Shown: piece by piece, positions 40,140-51,919 of the stretch | Numbering within the stretch: position 1 is the first letter of the stretch | Layout: each line of letters begins with the position of its first letter | DNA from: Hormiphora californensis | Lineage: Eukaryota; Ctenophora; Tentaculata; Cydippida; Pleurobrachiidae | Reading direction: 5' to 3' | NCBI GenBank assembly: GCA_020137815.1 | Contig: CM035357.1 | Span: 2,388,432 to 2,452,431, forward strand | DNA length: 64,000 nucleotides | Translations under genes and position numbers: made by a program | The notes under the pieces: model-generated | Told to the model about the DNA's origin: nothing | The model's input: the letters and a program-made list of their open reading frames with translations, nothing else | Database searches by the model: none

Positions 40140-42890
40140 ACTTTTTCACTGCCACTTTTGTTACGCTTTGCACTGGAAGGACCTCTACCCCCTTATATTT
40201 GAAATTTGTTTACATTTGAGAGAGTATCACACATTACATAGTGTGAGAGAAAAGTTTGTGTGTGTATCTCAAAACCCTACGACAAGGACACCTACCCAAC
40301 CTCCTGTAAAGCTGGCAACATCCCTTTTTCAAGCAAACCCTCCATCAAAAACAGATTTAAAATTGTCAAATTGTTTTCCCCGTTGCTGATTATCGTCCCT
40401 GTTTTTTCCTCTCGAAATTGTTTGTCAAAGTATGCTGTCCCGGCCCCGTTTTTGGTTTGTAAATTTTTTTTTTTCTATTTTGGGCCCAAATTTTTTAAAT
40501 TTTTTCACTAAGGGGTTTCCCCCAAGGCAACCATCGGGGGCATATCAGTAATCTTTCCCTAGTTTTTCCACCTTTTTCAGTTTTATTGTTTTCTTTAGTA
40601 ACTTTTCCCCTCTTTTTTTCCCGCATTTTTTTTGTCCCTGTTATCTCAAGCAGATTCCCCCTTTTTGTCTGGTTATTATTTTTTTCTGTTTTTTTCCCCG
40701 GTCCCCGGGTTTGTTTCGTACCCCCTTTTTTCTAGAGGGGGGTATTAAAGGGTTTCCCCCTTAAAAGGATTCCCTTTTCTGTCCCTTTTTAAAGTCAAAA
40801 GTTTCCCTTATAGTTTTTCATACGGGGGGGTTTTTTTGGGTTTTTTTACTATTTTTTGGGGCAGGAGTGGGTGTATTTGGGTTTTTATATCGGGTTTTAC
40901 AAATTTTCTTTTTTCATTTTTCCCCCTAAACCCCCTTCCCTTTAAAAATCAAAACTACCAGGTTTTCCCTTTAACATACAAATGTAATTCAGTTTTTTTT
41001 TATTGGGTTTCTCTATTCCCCTTTATTTTTTTTGGGGTATCTTTCCCCCTCATATTTTATGCACGGGGCTTACCAATTGGGGGGGTCACAAAAAACTGCC
41101 TCTTCCCCCCCACCCCTTTTTTTCCGGGAAATTTTTTGGGCACCCGGGTTTTCACAATTTACATCACTTTTCAGGGCCCATATTCTCGGGTTTCCCGGGT
41201 AAGGCGTTTTTCCTTCTTCCTCCTCTCACCCTCTTCTTGGGTTTTTTTTGGGCCTCAAACATACCCCCTTCCTCCAGAGTCCCGGGGGGGCCAGCCTGGA
41301 CTTCCGGCAGGGTTTTCCAAGCTCCGGGGGATGGGCCCCCCTCTTCCTGCACTCGTGGGGGAGTGGAAAAATGGTTTTTTTTTAAGGGTTTGGGGTTTTT
41401 TATGTCTTACCGGCCCCTCCTGTTGTTGTTCTTTTCCCCCCCCCTCTTTTTCTCCCTCTCTTCCCTTTTTCCGCGCTCTCCCCCTTTCCCCTCTCCCCGC
41501 TCCCCCTCCTTCTCCTCCCTCCCTCCCCCTTCCCTCTCTCTCTCCTCTCTTCCTCTCTCTCTCTCTCTTTTCCTTTTCCCCCTCTCTCCACAACAATCAT
41601 TAAACCCCATTCTTATTTTTTGGGTGGGGGTTTGGGGGAATTCTGAGTACCGAGTTAATTTTTGGGGGACCCAAAAGGGGTGGGGAAAGACCGTACTGGT
41701 TTGGGGCCCTCCATAAATTTTTTATCATACCATGGGGTTCCCCGCACAAGAACATACTTTTTCCGTTTTAGCACGCACCTTCAATCCTACATTTAGCTTG
41801 GGGTAACCAAAATCCTTTCCTTTCCTTTTCCCTAAAGAGTCGACCAAATTTTTTCCCCCCGGGCCTCTTAGTTACGGGAAAAAAGGTTTTTGGGTGGAAA
41901 GGGTTTTTTTTTTTTATTTTTTCTGGGCCCAATTTGGCTTCTCATAGTGTTTTTTGGGGGTTTTTTGGGAGGGGGGGGAATTTTGGGAGGGGTTTTTCGG
42001 GGGTGGGGTTTGGGTCCAATATATTGCATTGGGGGCCCCCCTTCCTTTTGGTTTTTTTTCCCTTCTTTATCTTCCCCTTTTCCCCCTCTCTCTCTCCTCT
42101 CGGGTTTTCTCTTTCTCTCCTCTCCTTTTTCTCTTCCCCCTCTCTCTCTCTCTCTCTGCTCTCTTTCCTTCTCCCGGGGTCTCTCCCCTCTATTCTCTTT
42201 TCCTTTTTCTCTCTCTCCTCTTCTCTCCTAATCTTTTTCTCTATCTCTCTCTCTCCTGTTTCTCCCCTCTCTCCTTTTTTCCTATCACTTTTCTCTCCCT
42301 TCCCCCTTTTCTCTCTCTCCCCCTTATTTTTACCCCTGTGGGCCCTGTTACTCAGAAAAAAACACGAACATAAAATTTTAAACCGACCAGCATAACGGGG
42401 GCTCACCCCCTTTTTCATTCTAAATTTTGCGGGGGAAAACACACTGGGGGTTTTGGAAAATTTTTTAAGTTTTCGGGGGAACCCCTTTTTTTGGCTGGGG
42501 GAACGGGTTTTTTTGGGGGGCCCGACTTGGGAGTTGAGCGCCGGGGGCGGGGGGCCAAGGCCCCAGTGGGGGTTTTTTTCCCCCCCCAAACGTAGCCCCC
42601 GAAGGGATGAACCCCTTTCCCAGCTTAACCCCTTTACCCTATTTTTCAAATGTGTTTACCGGCGCAAATTTTTAAAGGTTTTTTGCCGCCAAAAACGCTT
42701 TTGCCCAAAAAGTTTGTTTTTATTTCATAACTGGGAAAATCCCAGATGATCGGTAGAAATACCAGTGATTTTGGGGGCCCCCTACCTTTCCGGAATACCG
42801 GACCCTTTAAAACCGGGGGGCCAAAAAAATGGGCCCTTTAAAATTTTAAAATCCCGTCAAAACCCTGGGGGAAAATACAAAGGCCAGAAT
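40140..42890. other. Homopolymer-laden sequence, probably bad consensus
   Basis: Nearly every motif is stretched into runs of T, C, G or A (TTTTTTTT, GGGGGGG, CCCCCC), unlike the rest of the window. Underlying CT-rich microsatellite is recognisable at 41430-41590 and 42070-42330. The long open frames of up to 255 codons are Phe/Pro/Ser-rich and follow from the runs. I do not annotate genes here. Confidence 0.7.
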
Positions 42891-42998
42891 ACATGTGTGT
42901 ACAGGGAGTGACAAAGTTAATGCGGAGAAGACACGAAAAAAAAAAAAAAAAAAAAAGGTCTAAGACTTGTCAAGGGCTAAGGTTCCATGGCAGTGAAA

Positions 42999-43033
<35 letters not shown>

Positions 43034-43694
43034 TCTCTCCTTTTTCTCTCCTTCTCTTTCTCTTTCTCTCTCGCTACTGTCATATTGATATTATTATAAT
43101 ATTGATAATATATGTCAGTAGGAGCCAGCCGGGATAGGATCTTCTCTTTATACATTGTGTATATTGATTTTATCCGTTCTCCCTCTTTCTCTCTTCTTCT
43201 ATCAACTACACCTGCTAGGGTGCAGTCCCGACCCACATTAGTAATTGTAGCTCGTAAATTTTAGGCTCTTTCCGAAAAAAGAGAGTGGTCGGGACGGCCC
43301 TGGCAGGTTCACCCCGCGCTGGTAAGCGCAGTATAAGGTTGTGCCGTCGGAACTAATGCTATCCCAAACTATGTTGTCTAGCTGTACAACCACGCTGCTC
43401 TCTCGTGCGACTCTTGATTGAAGAGCAACCATCAATGTTGATATTCAATTAGCAGTCTATATTCATGTGACGGAGAGAGCAGGGCTGTGCAGCGTTCGTG
43501 TCGAGAAGACAGAGGGCAAGATGGGGCGCGGTGAATTCATGTTTTGTAAGGCAGCCCTTGAGATACCGAAACAAAGGTTAACTCCTTGCAAAACTATGGA
43601 TGCGGAGAAGATACGAAAAAAAAGAAAAAAAAGAAAAGTGTTGTATTGTATTGGTGATTATGTGAGCGAGTGAATGGTTTGTAATAACACTTAC
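42891..43694. other. Repeat-rich spacer
   Basis: It includes poly-A at 42937-42957, (CT)n at 43002-43040 and a duplicated segment TGCGGAGAAGAYACGAAAAA (42919 and 43598). A 65-codon open frame on the minus strand (43435-43238) could be a last exon of the gene upstream, but I could not link it. Confidence 0.4.
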
Positions 43695-45268
43695 CGATAG
43701 CCGAATCGGTTGATTTCCAAAAATGAGGGAGAAACAGTTCAAATGATACACCACCATGTCTTGGAGAGTGTTAACATAGCCAACTGAAATAAAGATATAT
43801 GGGAATTTAGAAAATAAAATCACTCCCTGATCCCCATCACGGTAATTTACAGTTTTATCAGTTTAACTATACAATTATTTACCTAGTTTCAGTGTGTTCA
43901 AACTAACAATTATTTACTAAGTTTCAGTGTGTTCAAACTAACAATTATTTACCAAGTTTCAGTGTGTTCAAACTAACAATTATTTACCAAGTTTCAGTGT
44001 GTTCAAACTAACAATTATTTACTAAGTTTCAGTGTGTTCAAACTAACAATTATTTACCAAGTTTCAGTGTGTTCAAACTAACAATTATTTACTAAGTTTC
44101 AGTGTGTTCAAACTAACAATTATTTACCTAGTTTCAGTTCGGGATCTGCTACCACCATGGAACACTGCTCACAGTAGTGCACACCATTTCCACCTTGCCG
44201 TATGTAACCGGCTGCCACTTTAATGTTCTTAGGTAACTCCTTCTCCGGTGTAGACGTTACTAGGGAGGGGAGTGGGGAGTTAGTAGGTGGAGGAGTGGGG
44301 CGTTACTAGGTGGGGGAGGGGACGTTAAAAGGGAGAGGAGTGGGGTGTTAGTAGGGAGAGGAGTGGGGTGTTACTAGGGGGATGGAGGTTATAATCGGTT
44401 ACTAGAGGGTGGAGTGTAGACGTTACTAGGGAGGGGAGTGGGGAGTTAGTAGGTGGAGGAGTGGGGCGTTACTAGGTGGGGGAGGGGACGTTAAAAGGGA
44501 GAGGAGTGGGGCGTTACTAGGGGGAGGGGACGTTACTAGGGAGAGGAGTGGGGTGTTAGTTAGTAGAAAGAGGGCACATTGGAATCAATAGGGAATCACA
44601 ACTACTCTACTCCAAATTCCAATGATTCTCTTAGTGTTTACCCCGAATTATACTTACTTTTCCTTGCAATGTATCGCTTGTGATAGTTATTGAGAGCGTT
44701 GAATCCCCAAATATCAGTCTGCTTTTGACATCCTGCACCGTGTGCCGATCTAACAGAAAACAAAGTTAGTTTTAAATACAATTTGTACTGTATATTTATA
44801 CAATCGTTAAGTATATAGTTAATTGGGCAATTAATTTTAATTAACCAGATATGGGGTAACTAATTATGCACATACAGAAAGAAGCAATCACAATGAATCC
44901 ACTGTTGTTCAGGGCTATCGTGTCAACCTCATTATAACTGTTCCACTGGGATCGCGTCATTAGAGCCAAATCTGCCCTTTTTATCTGTAAATAATTCAAT
45001 GATTAGTTTTATGAAGGAGCACTGAGCAGTATGCAAAAAAAAACATTTCTAAAGGAGCACCACAACTCACCGCAATATGACAGTAAGTACAGACAGTAGA
45101 GCCGTCCTTGGAGAGAGCTACAAAGTACTTGTAATTATCGCTGTTCTCCCTGGGAGCAGGCGGGACACCCCTTGACGGCTGAACACCCCTTCTCTGTGGG
45201 GTAGTGGGGTGGTACGGTTCTTCGCTGAAGCTGAACATGTCTTCCTGACCAGCCGGTCCGCCGCTCAT
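43695..45268 (-). CDS. Multi-exon protein with Cys pairs, not recognised (3' end unresolved)
   Basis: Exons: 45268-45071 (start MSGGPAGQEDMFSFSEEPYH), 44984-44876, 44749-44658, ~44268-44136 and 43783-43695. The first exon has a proline-rich tail then STVCTYCHIA. The fourth has GVHYCEQCSMVV, so two CxxC pairs could bind one zinc ion. The join between the third and fourth exons is off by one base in the best frame, so either the exon is misread or the assembly has an indel. No stop codon was tied to the last exon. No signal peptide or membrane helix is seen. Confidence 0.5.
43880..44136. repeat. 35-36 bp minisatellite repeating a splice donor
   Basis: Seven full units of GTTTCAGTGTGTTCAAACTA plus ACAATTATTTACYAA. 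On the minus strand the array starts at the exon end CTGAAACTAG|GTAAATAATTG, and every copy keeps the GTAAATAATTG donor. Confidence 0.9.
44235..44575. repeat. Minisatellite of GGAGTGGGGCGTTACTAGG type
   Basis: About 15 variant units, with two longer blocks repeated (44247-44340 and 44413-44506). It lies in the intron before exon ~44268-44136, extending slightly into its acceptor. Confidence 0.85.
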
Positions 45269-45445
45269 ACGAGGCCTAAAGTTGGGATATTGGGGGTGTC
45301 AATACGAGGACTAGAGTTGGGAATTTGGGGCGTGAGGACTAGAGTTGGGAATAAGAGGACTAGAGTTGGGAATTCGGGGCGTCAGAACTCTGAATTCAGC
45401 AATGATAAAAAACACGATTAAATTTGACCTGCTCTGAATATATAC

Positions 45446-45622
45446 AGTCGGACCCCGATTTACCGGGCCCCGATTTACCGGAACCCCGATTTACCGGGAG
45501 GATAAATTTCCCCCGATATAGGAAATTAACAGTATTTGACCCCGATATACCGGGCACCCCGATTTACCGGGCAGAACCCTTTCCCCCGAGGATCCCGGTA
45601 AATCGGGGTCCGACTGTATTTA
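45446..45622. mobile_element. Pogo-like MITE
   Basis: It begins TA CAGTCGGACCCCGATTTACC and ends in the inverse followed by TA, which fits the TA target duplication and CAG-type terminal repeats of the Tc1/mariner-pogo group. The interior repeats the same CCCCGATTTACCGG motif several times. A shorter diverged copy is at 455-527. Confidence 0.7.
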
Positions 45623-45646
45623 GTACACGAAATAAAAACACAATTA

Positions 45647-46829
45647 TCAATCACTCTCTCCGCCTGCTTCTTCTTTTTGTTTCATCTCTTCTATCAATCG
45701 TTTTCTCTCCTCAGCCTGTCTCAATCTCATAAGAGTCAGTGACTCATAGTCTCTATCTAACTCCCCCTTAGAGGCAACTCTACTATTATCTGGTACGGCC
45801 GAGGAGGGTGCTGTCGAGAATGAGGGAAATGAAGAGAATTGTCCTGGTGGCGGTGGAGGTGGTGGATTTGGATTTGGAGTTGGTTGTTGTTGCTGTTGAT
45901 GTTGTTGTTCCTCCGTGTCTGTGTCATGGAGGATTCGAACTGAAAAACGAGTCCCCTCCAAACCTTTCTCTTTCTGTTGGCAAATTTTAGCGGCAGCAAT
46001 CGATTGGAAAACGGCAACTGCAGAACCCTTCTTTTTGCCACTAACAACAATATCTCCGACAGGTCCATACTGTTCTAAGATCTTCCTCAAAACTCGCTCT
46101 GAATAACCCCCATTTGTTGGATCCTCCTTACTGCACTTCCATTTTAGTTTCACTGTTGCCCTGTCGGCTATGGTGGTCGTGGCCCGGGTGAAAAAGTCTT
46201 TTCGGAGTTTCTCTTCCTCTCGTCGCATCAGATCTTCACCTGAATAAAAAGTGATAAATATCAGGCCAGGGAAATTCCAAAATAATAAAATAATAACCAA
46301 AGAGGAGACAACTTACCTTCAGCTTGCAGTTTTTTGATGTGTTCTGCTAAACTTTGTTCTGCTTTTTTCACACTTACTCCACCACTAAATGCTTTCTGTT
46401 CTTTCTCCTCGAGATCCTCTTTTAACTTTCGTCTTTTCGCATCCAATTTCTGGGTACGGAGTCTATTGAAGAAAATATATTATGTATGCAACATACTGGT
46501 GCATGTACTTCGTATTTCCTATTTTGAATAACTAATTTTGTAAACATAAAACAAATAATACATCTAAAAACATACTTTGAAGCTTCTCGTGCCTTCAAAA
46601 TAGTATCATAATTAGCCCGGGATTCCTCGTTGCCTAGCAACTCCATGATTTGGGTGAACTTGAGAAAGATATCATGGGCGGCCGGATCAGGATTCTTGTC
46701 CGGATGGTATTTCAAAGCTCTCTTCTTGTATGCAGTTGATATCTGCTTACTCGTAGCATCGCTTGCAACCCCAAGAAGATCGTATAGATTCTCTTTGTTG
46801 ATGTCAATTAGGGATTTTGAAGGTGCCAT
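45647..46829 (-). CDS. DNAJC17: DNAJC17 (J domain plus RRM)
   Basis: DNAJC17 is a nuclear J-domain co-chaperone associated with the spliceosome. Exons 46829-46576, 46462-46317 and 46239-45647 agree in phase and give about 330 residues (human 304). The J domain at the N-terminus has the essential HPD in YHPDKNPDP. A charged coiled coil follows (RTQKLDAKRRKLKEDLEE, closely like human). The RRM begins at KLKWKCSKEDPTNGGYSE, and the protein ends with DRDYESLTLMRLRQAEERK, also as in human. A Gln run and a Pro run sit between RRM and tail. The identity is strong. Confidence 0.93.
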
Positions 46830-47404
46830 GGCTAAGAATAACAGTTCGAATGTTACATCTACTACACATTAGATGAAATTAACAAACATAGATTCATGGT
46901 CCAACCTGGAAATCAACCCGGACACCACCCACTGGACTCAGGCTTTCTTCGCCTCTGGAACCTGGGTGGTAGCTTTCATTTTATGGACAATTTCAGTTCA
47001 TTTTTGGCTCTTTCATTTTTAGCAATTTCCACGTCGATTTAGGAAATTTAGATGTCTCTGGTTTCATTTTCAAATTGGTAATTTCCTGGTGTTGCCCGGT
47101 CCTTTTTGGAAACTTCCGTCTTCCGTTCCAATTTTTGGGTTCAGAAAAACCACTGATGATATTGATATTTACCAAACTTTATCTCATGTACAGTGTACTC
47201 TGTGGGCTCTCTGAAACCCTCAGAAAGTTCCCCTTTCGCGCAGACATGTGGTCAGTGGTGTTGAAAATATTTTAAAAGTGTTTAAAAATTTTAAACTTTT
47301 CCGCGCGGCTTTTTTTCAAATTTTCGATTTGAAAAAAGTCGCGCGCGTGTTGCGCGGCACCTTAAAGCAACGCAAAAACAACAAATCCGCGTTTGCTGGT
47401 GATA

Positions 47405-47770
47405 TCAAATTACAATTTTCTTGAATTGTCGTAAATCTTCAAAAATCTTCAAAATTCTTCATAAGTATTCATAAATCTTCATAAATCTTCACAAATCTTC
47501 TTAAATCTTCATTATCATAAATCTTCATAAATCTTCATAAATCTTCATAAATCTTCATAAATCTTCATAAATCTTCATAAATCTTCATAAATCTTCATTA
47601 ATCTTCATGGATTTTCATAAATTTTCATAAATCTTCATAAGTCTTCATAAATCTTTACAGTCATAAATCTTCATAATTAACTAATTAAGTCTTCATAAAT
47701 CTTCTTGATCTTCTTGATCATCTCAAATCATCTCAAATCTTTTCAAATCTTCTCAAATCTTGTTAAATCT
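47405..47770. repeat. 10 bp satellite (ATAAATCTTC)
   Basis: Some 30 copies of ATAAATCTTC, degenerating at both ends into TTCTCAAATC-type variants. Confidence 0.92.
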
Positions 47771-49005
47771 TCTCGAATCTTCCTGAATCTCATTCTCCTT
47801 AACCTTCTTCTATTATATGCTTGCCACGCGACCTATCTAGCGCTGCGACCCCATCTGAGTGCACTGTTTTGAGAATCAAATTGGGGTCCGGGTAAAACAA
47901 AACCGGTTTATTTGAACACTTAACTAAAAGATTAAAAGAATAATCGTTACCACAAGAAACCGTCAGAGACTCAGAGGTCGGTAAACCAGTCGACTCCAGT
48001 GGAACACTACCACACTCACTATCGTTTTTACCCCCTCTGACCCTCTTTCCTTGTCCAGAGATGTCCGAAATCTCAAATCGTCAACGAAATCGTCAACTTG
48101 ACTGTCCCAGGTTTTGAAGAAAAATATAACTGATTTGACTAGATATAGGTGGACGAAACTCGGACAGGGGGAGGGAGGGGGTCTGGCAGATTCGGACAGA
48201 CCTGGACAGGGGGAGGGGGGGGGGGTAAAAAAATAACCAAAAATCACGGACTTCCTTTTTGAATTGCCCCGGCCTTACGCATACGCCGTATGGGATCAGG
48301 GCCTTGAGTTTGTGGCAAACCCAAACATGAATATTTAAAAGATGCATCCCTAAGTTTTATGAGCACAGACTATAACCCCTGTGTGGACAAATCCCATGTC
48401 CCCCTAGTCCTACTGCATCTCAAATATTTAATATGTTACAATAGTAGCATCTCCCAAAGGTATAATACCCTTGTTACTGTTAGCTGTCACACAATTCCCG
48501 GAATTTCCCCGCCCTGATGACCATAACGAATGATCTTTATAGTAAGATTCTTAGTGAGATTCTTAGTGGGATTCTCACCACCATGTAGATCAATTTGAAG
48601 GAGCTGTCATATTCTCACAGTTATAATTGTGGGAACAAATAATAACTGCACCATAATATATGCAGAGCTATAACAATCCGATAGTCTACTGCAATTCAGT
48701 TTCACTCAATTGATTCCATCCTATCTGCACAGTACATGACAGCTCTGCAATAGTTAATTGTGTTCCGGGATCGTTATGTTTTCCCATACCCCCCCCCCCT
48801 CATGCATGCAGCATTAATGAGCTGCACGTCCCCTCTAAGAGCGACACATTGATAATAATGTCTCCTCTAATGTCCCCTCTTATTCTTAATGATGATGGTG
48901 TGAATTGTGTTTCACTGAACTTGAAATGTAGGACATGTGCTGTGTGACAGAATGCAGCAGTTTCACATACATATTTAGATGGCAGGAAGCTGTGGCCTGA
49001 GTCTC

Positions 49006-49046
49006 AGCTTTCTAAGAATCCCAGGCCCTGAGATTCTTAGAAAGCT
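49006..49046. other. Perfect 15 bp hairpin
   Basis: AGCTTTCTAAGAATC and its exact inverse GATTCTTAGAAAGCT are separated by 11 bases. It could be a structured RNA or a replication-derived inversion. No flanking signal was seen. Confidence 0.6.
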
Positions 49047-50102
49047 TTAGAGGTCGCTGATCGTTAGCATATAGATTGTCATTTATATTCTGTAGTTGCA
49101 TGATTATCACATCCTATTATAATAGCTGGGGGTAATTTATATTCTTTTCATTTTAGTTTTATCTGCTTTTGCCTCTTTTTTATTTATACATTCGGTAGCT
49201 TATATCGGTATTCTTGGTCATTATATCTTCATGTTATATCTACAAATACCATTGGTAGTGGATATCAATTAGCTACTCTAACTTTTTCCAAGAGAGCTGG
49301 AAATGCTTTTAGTATTTTCCTTGCAGTTTCATTAAATGTTCAGCTTATATTTCTCTCAGTCTCATGATAGCTGACCTTTGAAATCTAATGGCACTACCAC
49401 ATTCTGTTCAAATTGACCTCATGCAGGGATCAAAGTATTAATAATGCTCTTTTATTCCACCACCTCTCTCTCTCCCTCCCTTACTCCGTCTCTCTATCTC
49501 TCTGTCCCTCTCCCTCCATCTCTCTCTTTCTCTTTATAATACAGGAAGCATTAAAGGCAGCTCCTGCTCTTCAAGTAATATCCGCTAGTAAAGAGGGGAC
49601 AAATTAACGCGAGAACGCCCCCCACAAAATCTATTGTTCTCAATTCGCATATAATATCAGCCACCGCGGATGCCTGCTCCGCTGGCAAGGGAGGGGTTAT
49701 TTCGTTACCAACTTCTGGAGTACTAGGGTACAACTTGGCCGATAGCATCATAGACTCATCATATATTTATAGAACGAAAGCTGCAATACAAGCCTTTTTC
49801 GAGAAATTGCGATTCAGATTTCCAGATCCCAGCAGCTGCAGTTTGCCTCGCTGCACCCTCTATTATGATGAGCTGGCTATGTTCCCTCATATTCTATAGT
49901 TTGTTGCACATCTTTAATTGGTTAAAGCCATGAATATCAATTAACTGCTCATCAATTTGAACGTATCTAGCTCGTGCACACATAATATGGCGTCGGTCTC
50001 ACTGTAGTTCAAATTAATTTGATAGATCGAGCCATCGTGCTATCTTCAATAATCCGTGATGCCGACCCAATTTAGCTGTAACTGCAGTAACGGCCCAGTC
50101 TA

Positions 50103-50330
<228 letters not shown>

Positions 50331-50613
50331 TGAGAGATAGAGAGAAACGAAAAAGACAGAGAGATATAATTGTTTTTATAAATTTATATGGCAGCAGAAC
50401 CATTAACTTTACAACAAAATGCTCCTAATGGCAGCTGCCATAAATTCTAGTTTTATTTTGTATGCACTGCAGTACCGCAGAAGAAAACATATTCCATAAT
50501 CCATGCATCATATGATGGGCCATTAATTATCGCAATATATTGCGGAGGGGAATGTCGACCTGTCTGTTTTGCTCCATGCAATTATATGCACACATTTCTC
50601 TTAAAAAGTATGA

Positions 50614-50703
50614 TGTCCCAATTGATTTTTCTACAAGACCCCCACACATATCACAGCTGTTGTAGTGATCATGTGGGAGTCTAAAGAAATCAATAATGGG
50701 ACA
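50614..50703. other. miRNA-precursor-like hairpin
   Basis: The 90-base segment folds on itself. TGTCCCA pairs with TGGGACA, ATTGATTT with AAATCAAT, and AGACCCCCACA with TGTGGGAGTCT (one mismatch), ending in a small stem-loop (ATCAC...GTGAT). The imperfect stem of ~37 bases per arm has the size and bulges of an animal pre-miRNA, but a small foldback element is an equal possibility. Confidence 0.4.
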
Positions 50704-51919
50704 TATTTCTTTGTTTCTCCGGTAATCACTTCCCCCTGAATTGTGCACGTGGATTTCCAGCAAATTACAGAATCTCCAACACTCCACCCATGCAACGTTC
50801 CACCTAATACCCATGTTCCACCCATGATACTGCATGTGTTCAGGGTTTATATACCTGCAGCGATTCTATTTGTGGTCTATACTTCAGCTTGGTTTGTTAT
50901 ATGTATCAGCTGCATGTCCTGCGGAATGTGACCAACCGATGATTCAACAGACCCAAGTACAGACAGTTGTATAATACACGCGGTAAAAGGTCATGGGAAA
51001 TGACGCGTGTTCTTCATGATATAGATTGCGGTTTTTAGGTTAAATTGTTTCCCGTTCATCTTAGACGTATACTACTCTCGCTTACGTGTGTGGCCTATAA
51101 ACTCGCCTTATTTTGAAGTTTTACGTGCCTGATACAACTATTTATTCATAGTTTGACTGTTAAATATTGTACGATGGTTCCGATAGACAGTGGAAACACA
51201 CATAATATTAGAGATATTGATATTGGACAAGCTGTTGCCACCATCATACCAAGCCCAATTAGTGTCCTAAGTGTTATTTTGACACCTCCACCAATTGTTC
51301 TAGCGTCAATCTAGCTTCAATGTTATGAAATAACCACATGTTGGGCCAAATTGTTTGTGCGACCATCTGGCCTTGTTCTCACTTATGGGAACAGCTGCAC
51401 TCTGCAGGCCACGGTTATTATAAGGTATTCGTCAGGGGCCAGGGCTCAATAAAGGACAAAGGTGCAGCAGGCCGCATGGATACGTCCTTGTTTTGAAGAT
51501 TTTAGGCTTTTCTTTCCGTCTTGGCACGGTTCTCTTTGTGGAACCTTTTAATTTGATAACAGCCGATACAGCTGTGTGTGTGGCGTGCTTCCGCTATGTC
51601 ATGTCACACATAACTACATCACAATGTTTGAGTATTCTACCCCGGCCCTTTCTTCCAATATATCGGATATATCATTCAGGTTTTGTTCTTGCATGAGGTC
51701 CCAGCTGCCACACGTTAATATAACTCAGCTGTATTATTCATTGCTCCATCCCATAGCTCTTCCAATTAATTGTGGCCAGTATACAATTATTGTAGAAGAC
51801 CACACATTCTATAATGCACCATTCTTCAGAATAATGAATATTATAATCTGAAGTTTAACTTCTTGGTACTTTTTGTAATTTGGTAACTTAACCGATGTGC
51901 ATGTTTTATCAGGGTTATA

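Noticed and set aside
40836-42649. Open frames of 100-255 codons on both strands
   Set aside because: They are Phe/Pro/Ser-rich or Lys/Glu-rich products of homopolymers and CT repeats, in sequence that looks like bad consensus.
43860-44570. Regular ~36 bp repeats considered as a CRISPR array
   Set aside because: There are no spacers, the units are head to tail, and the genome is eukaryotic.
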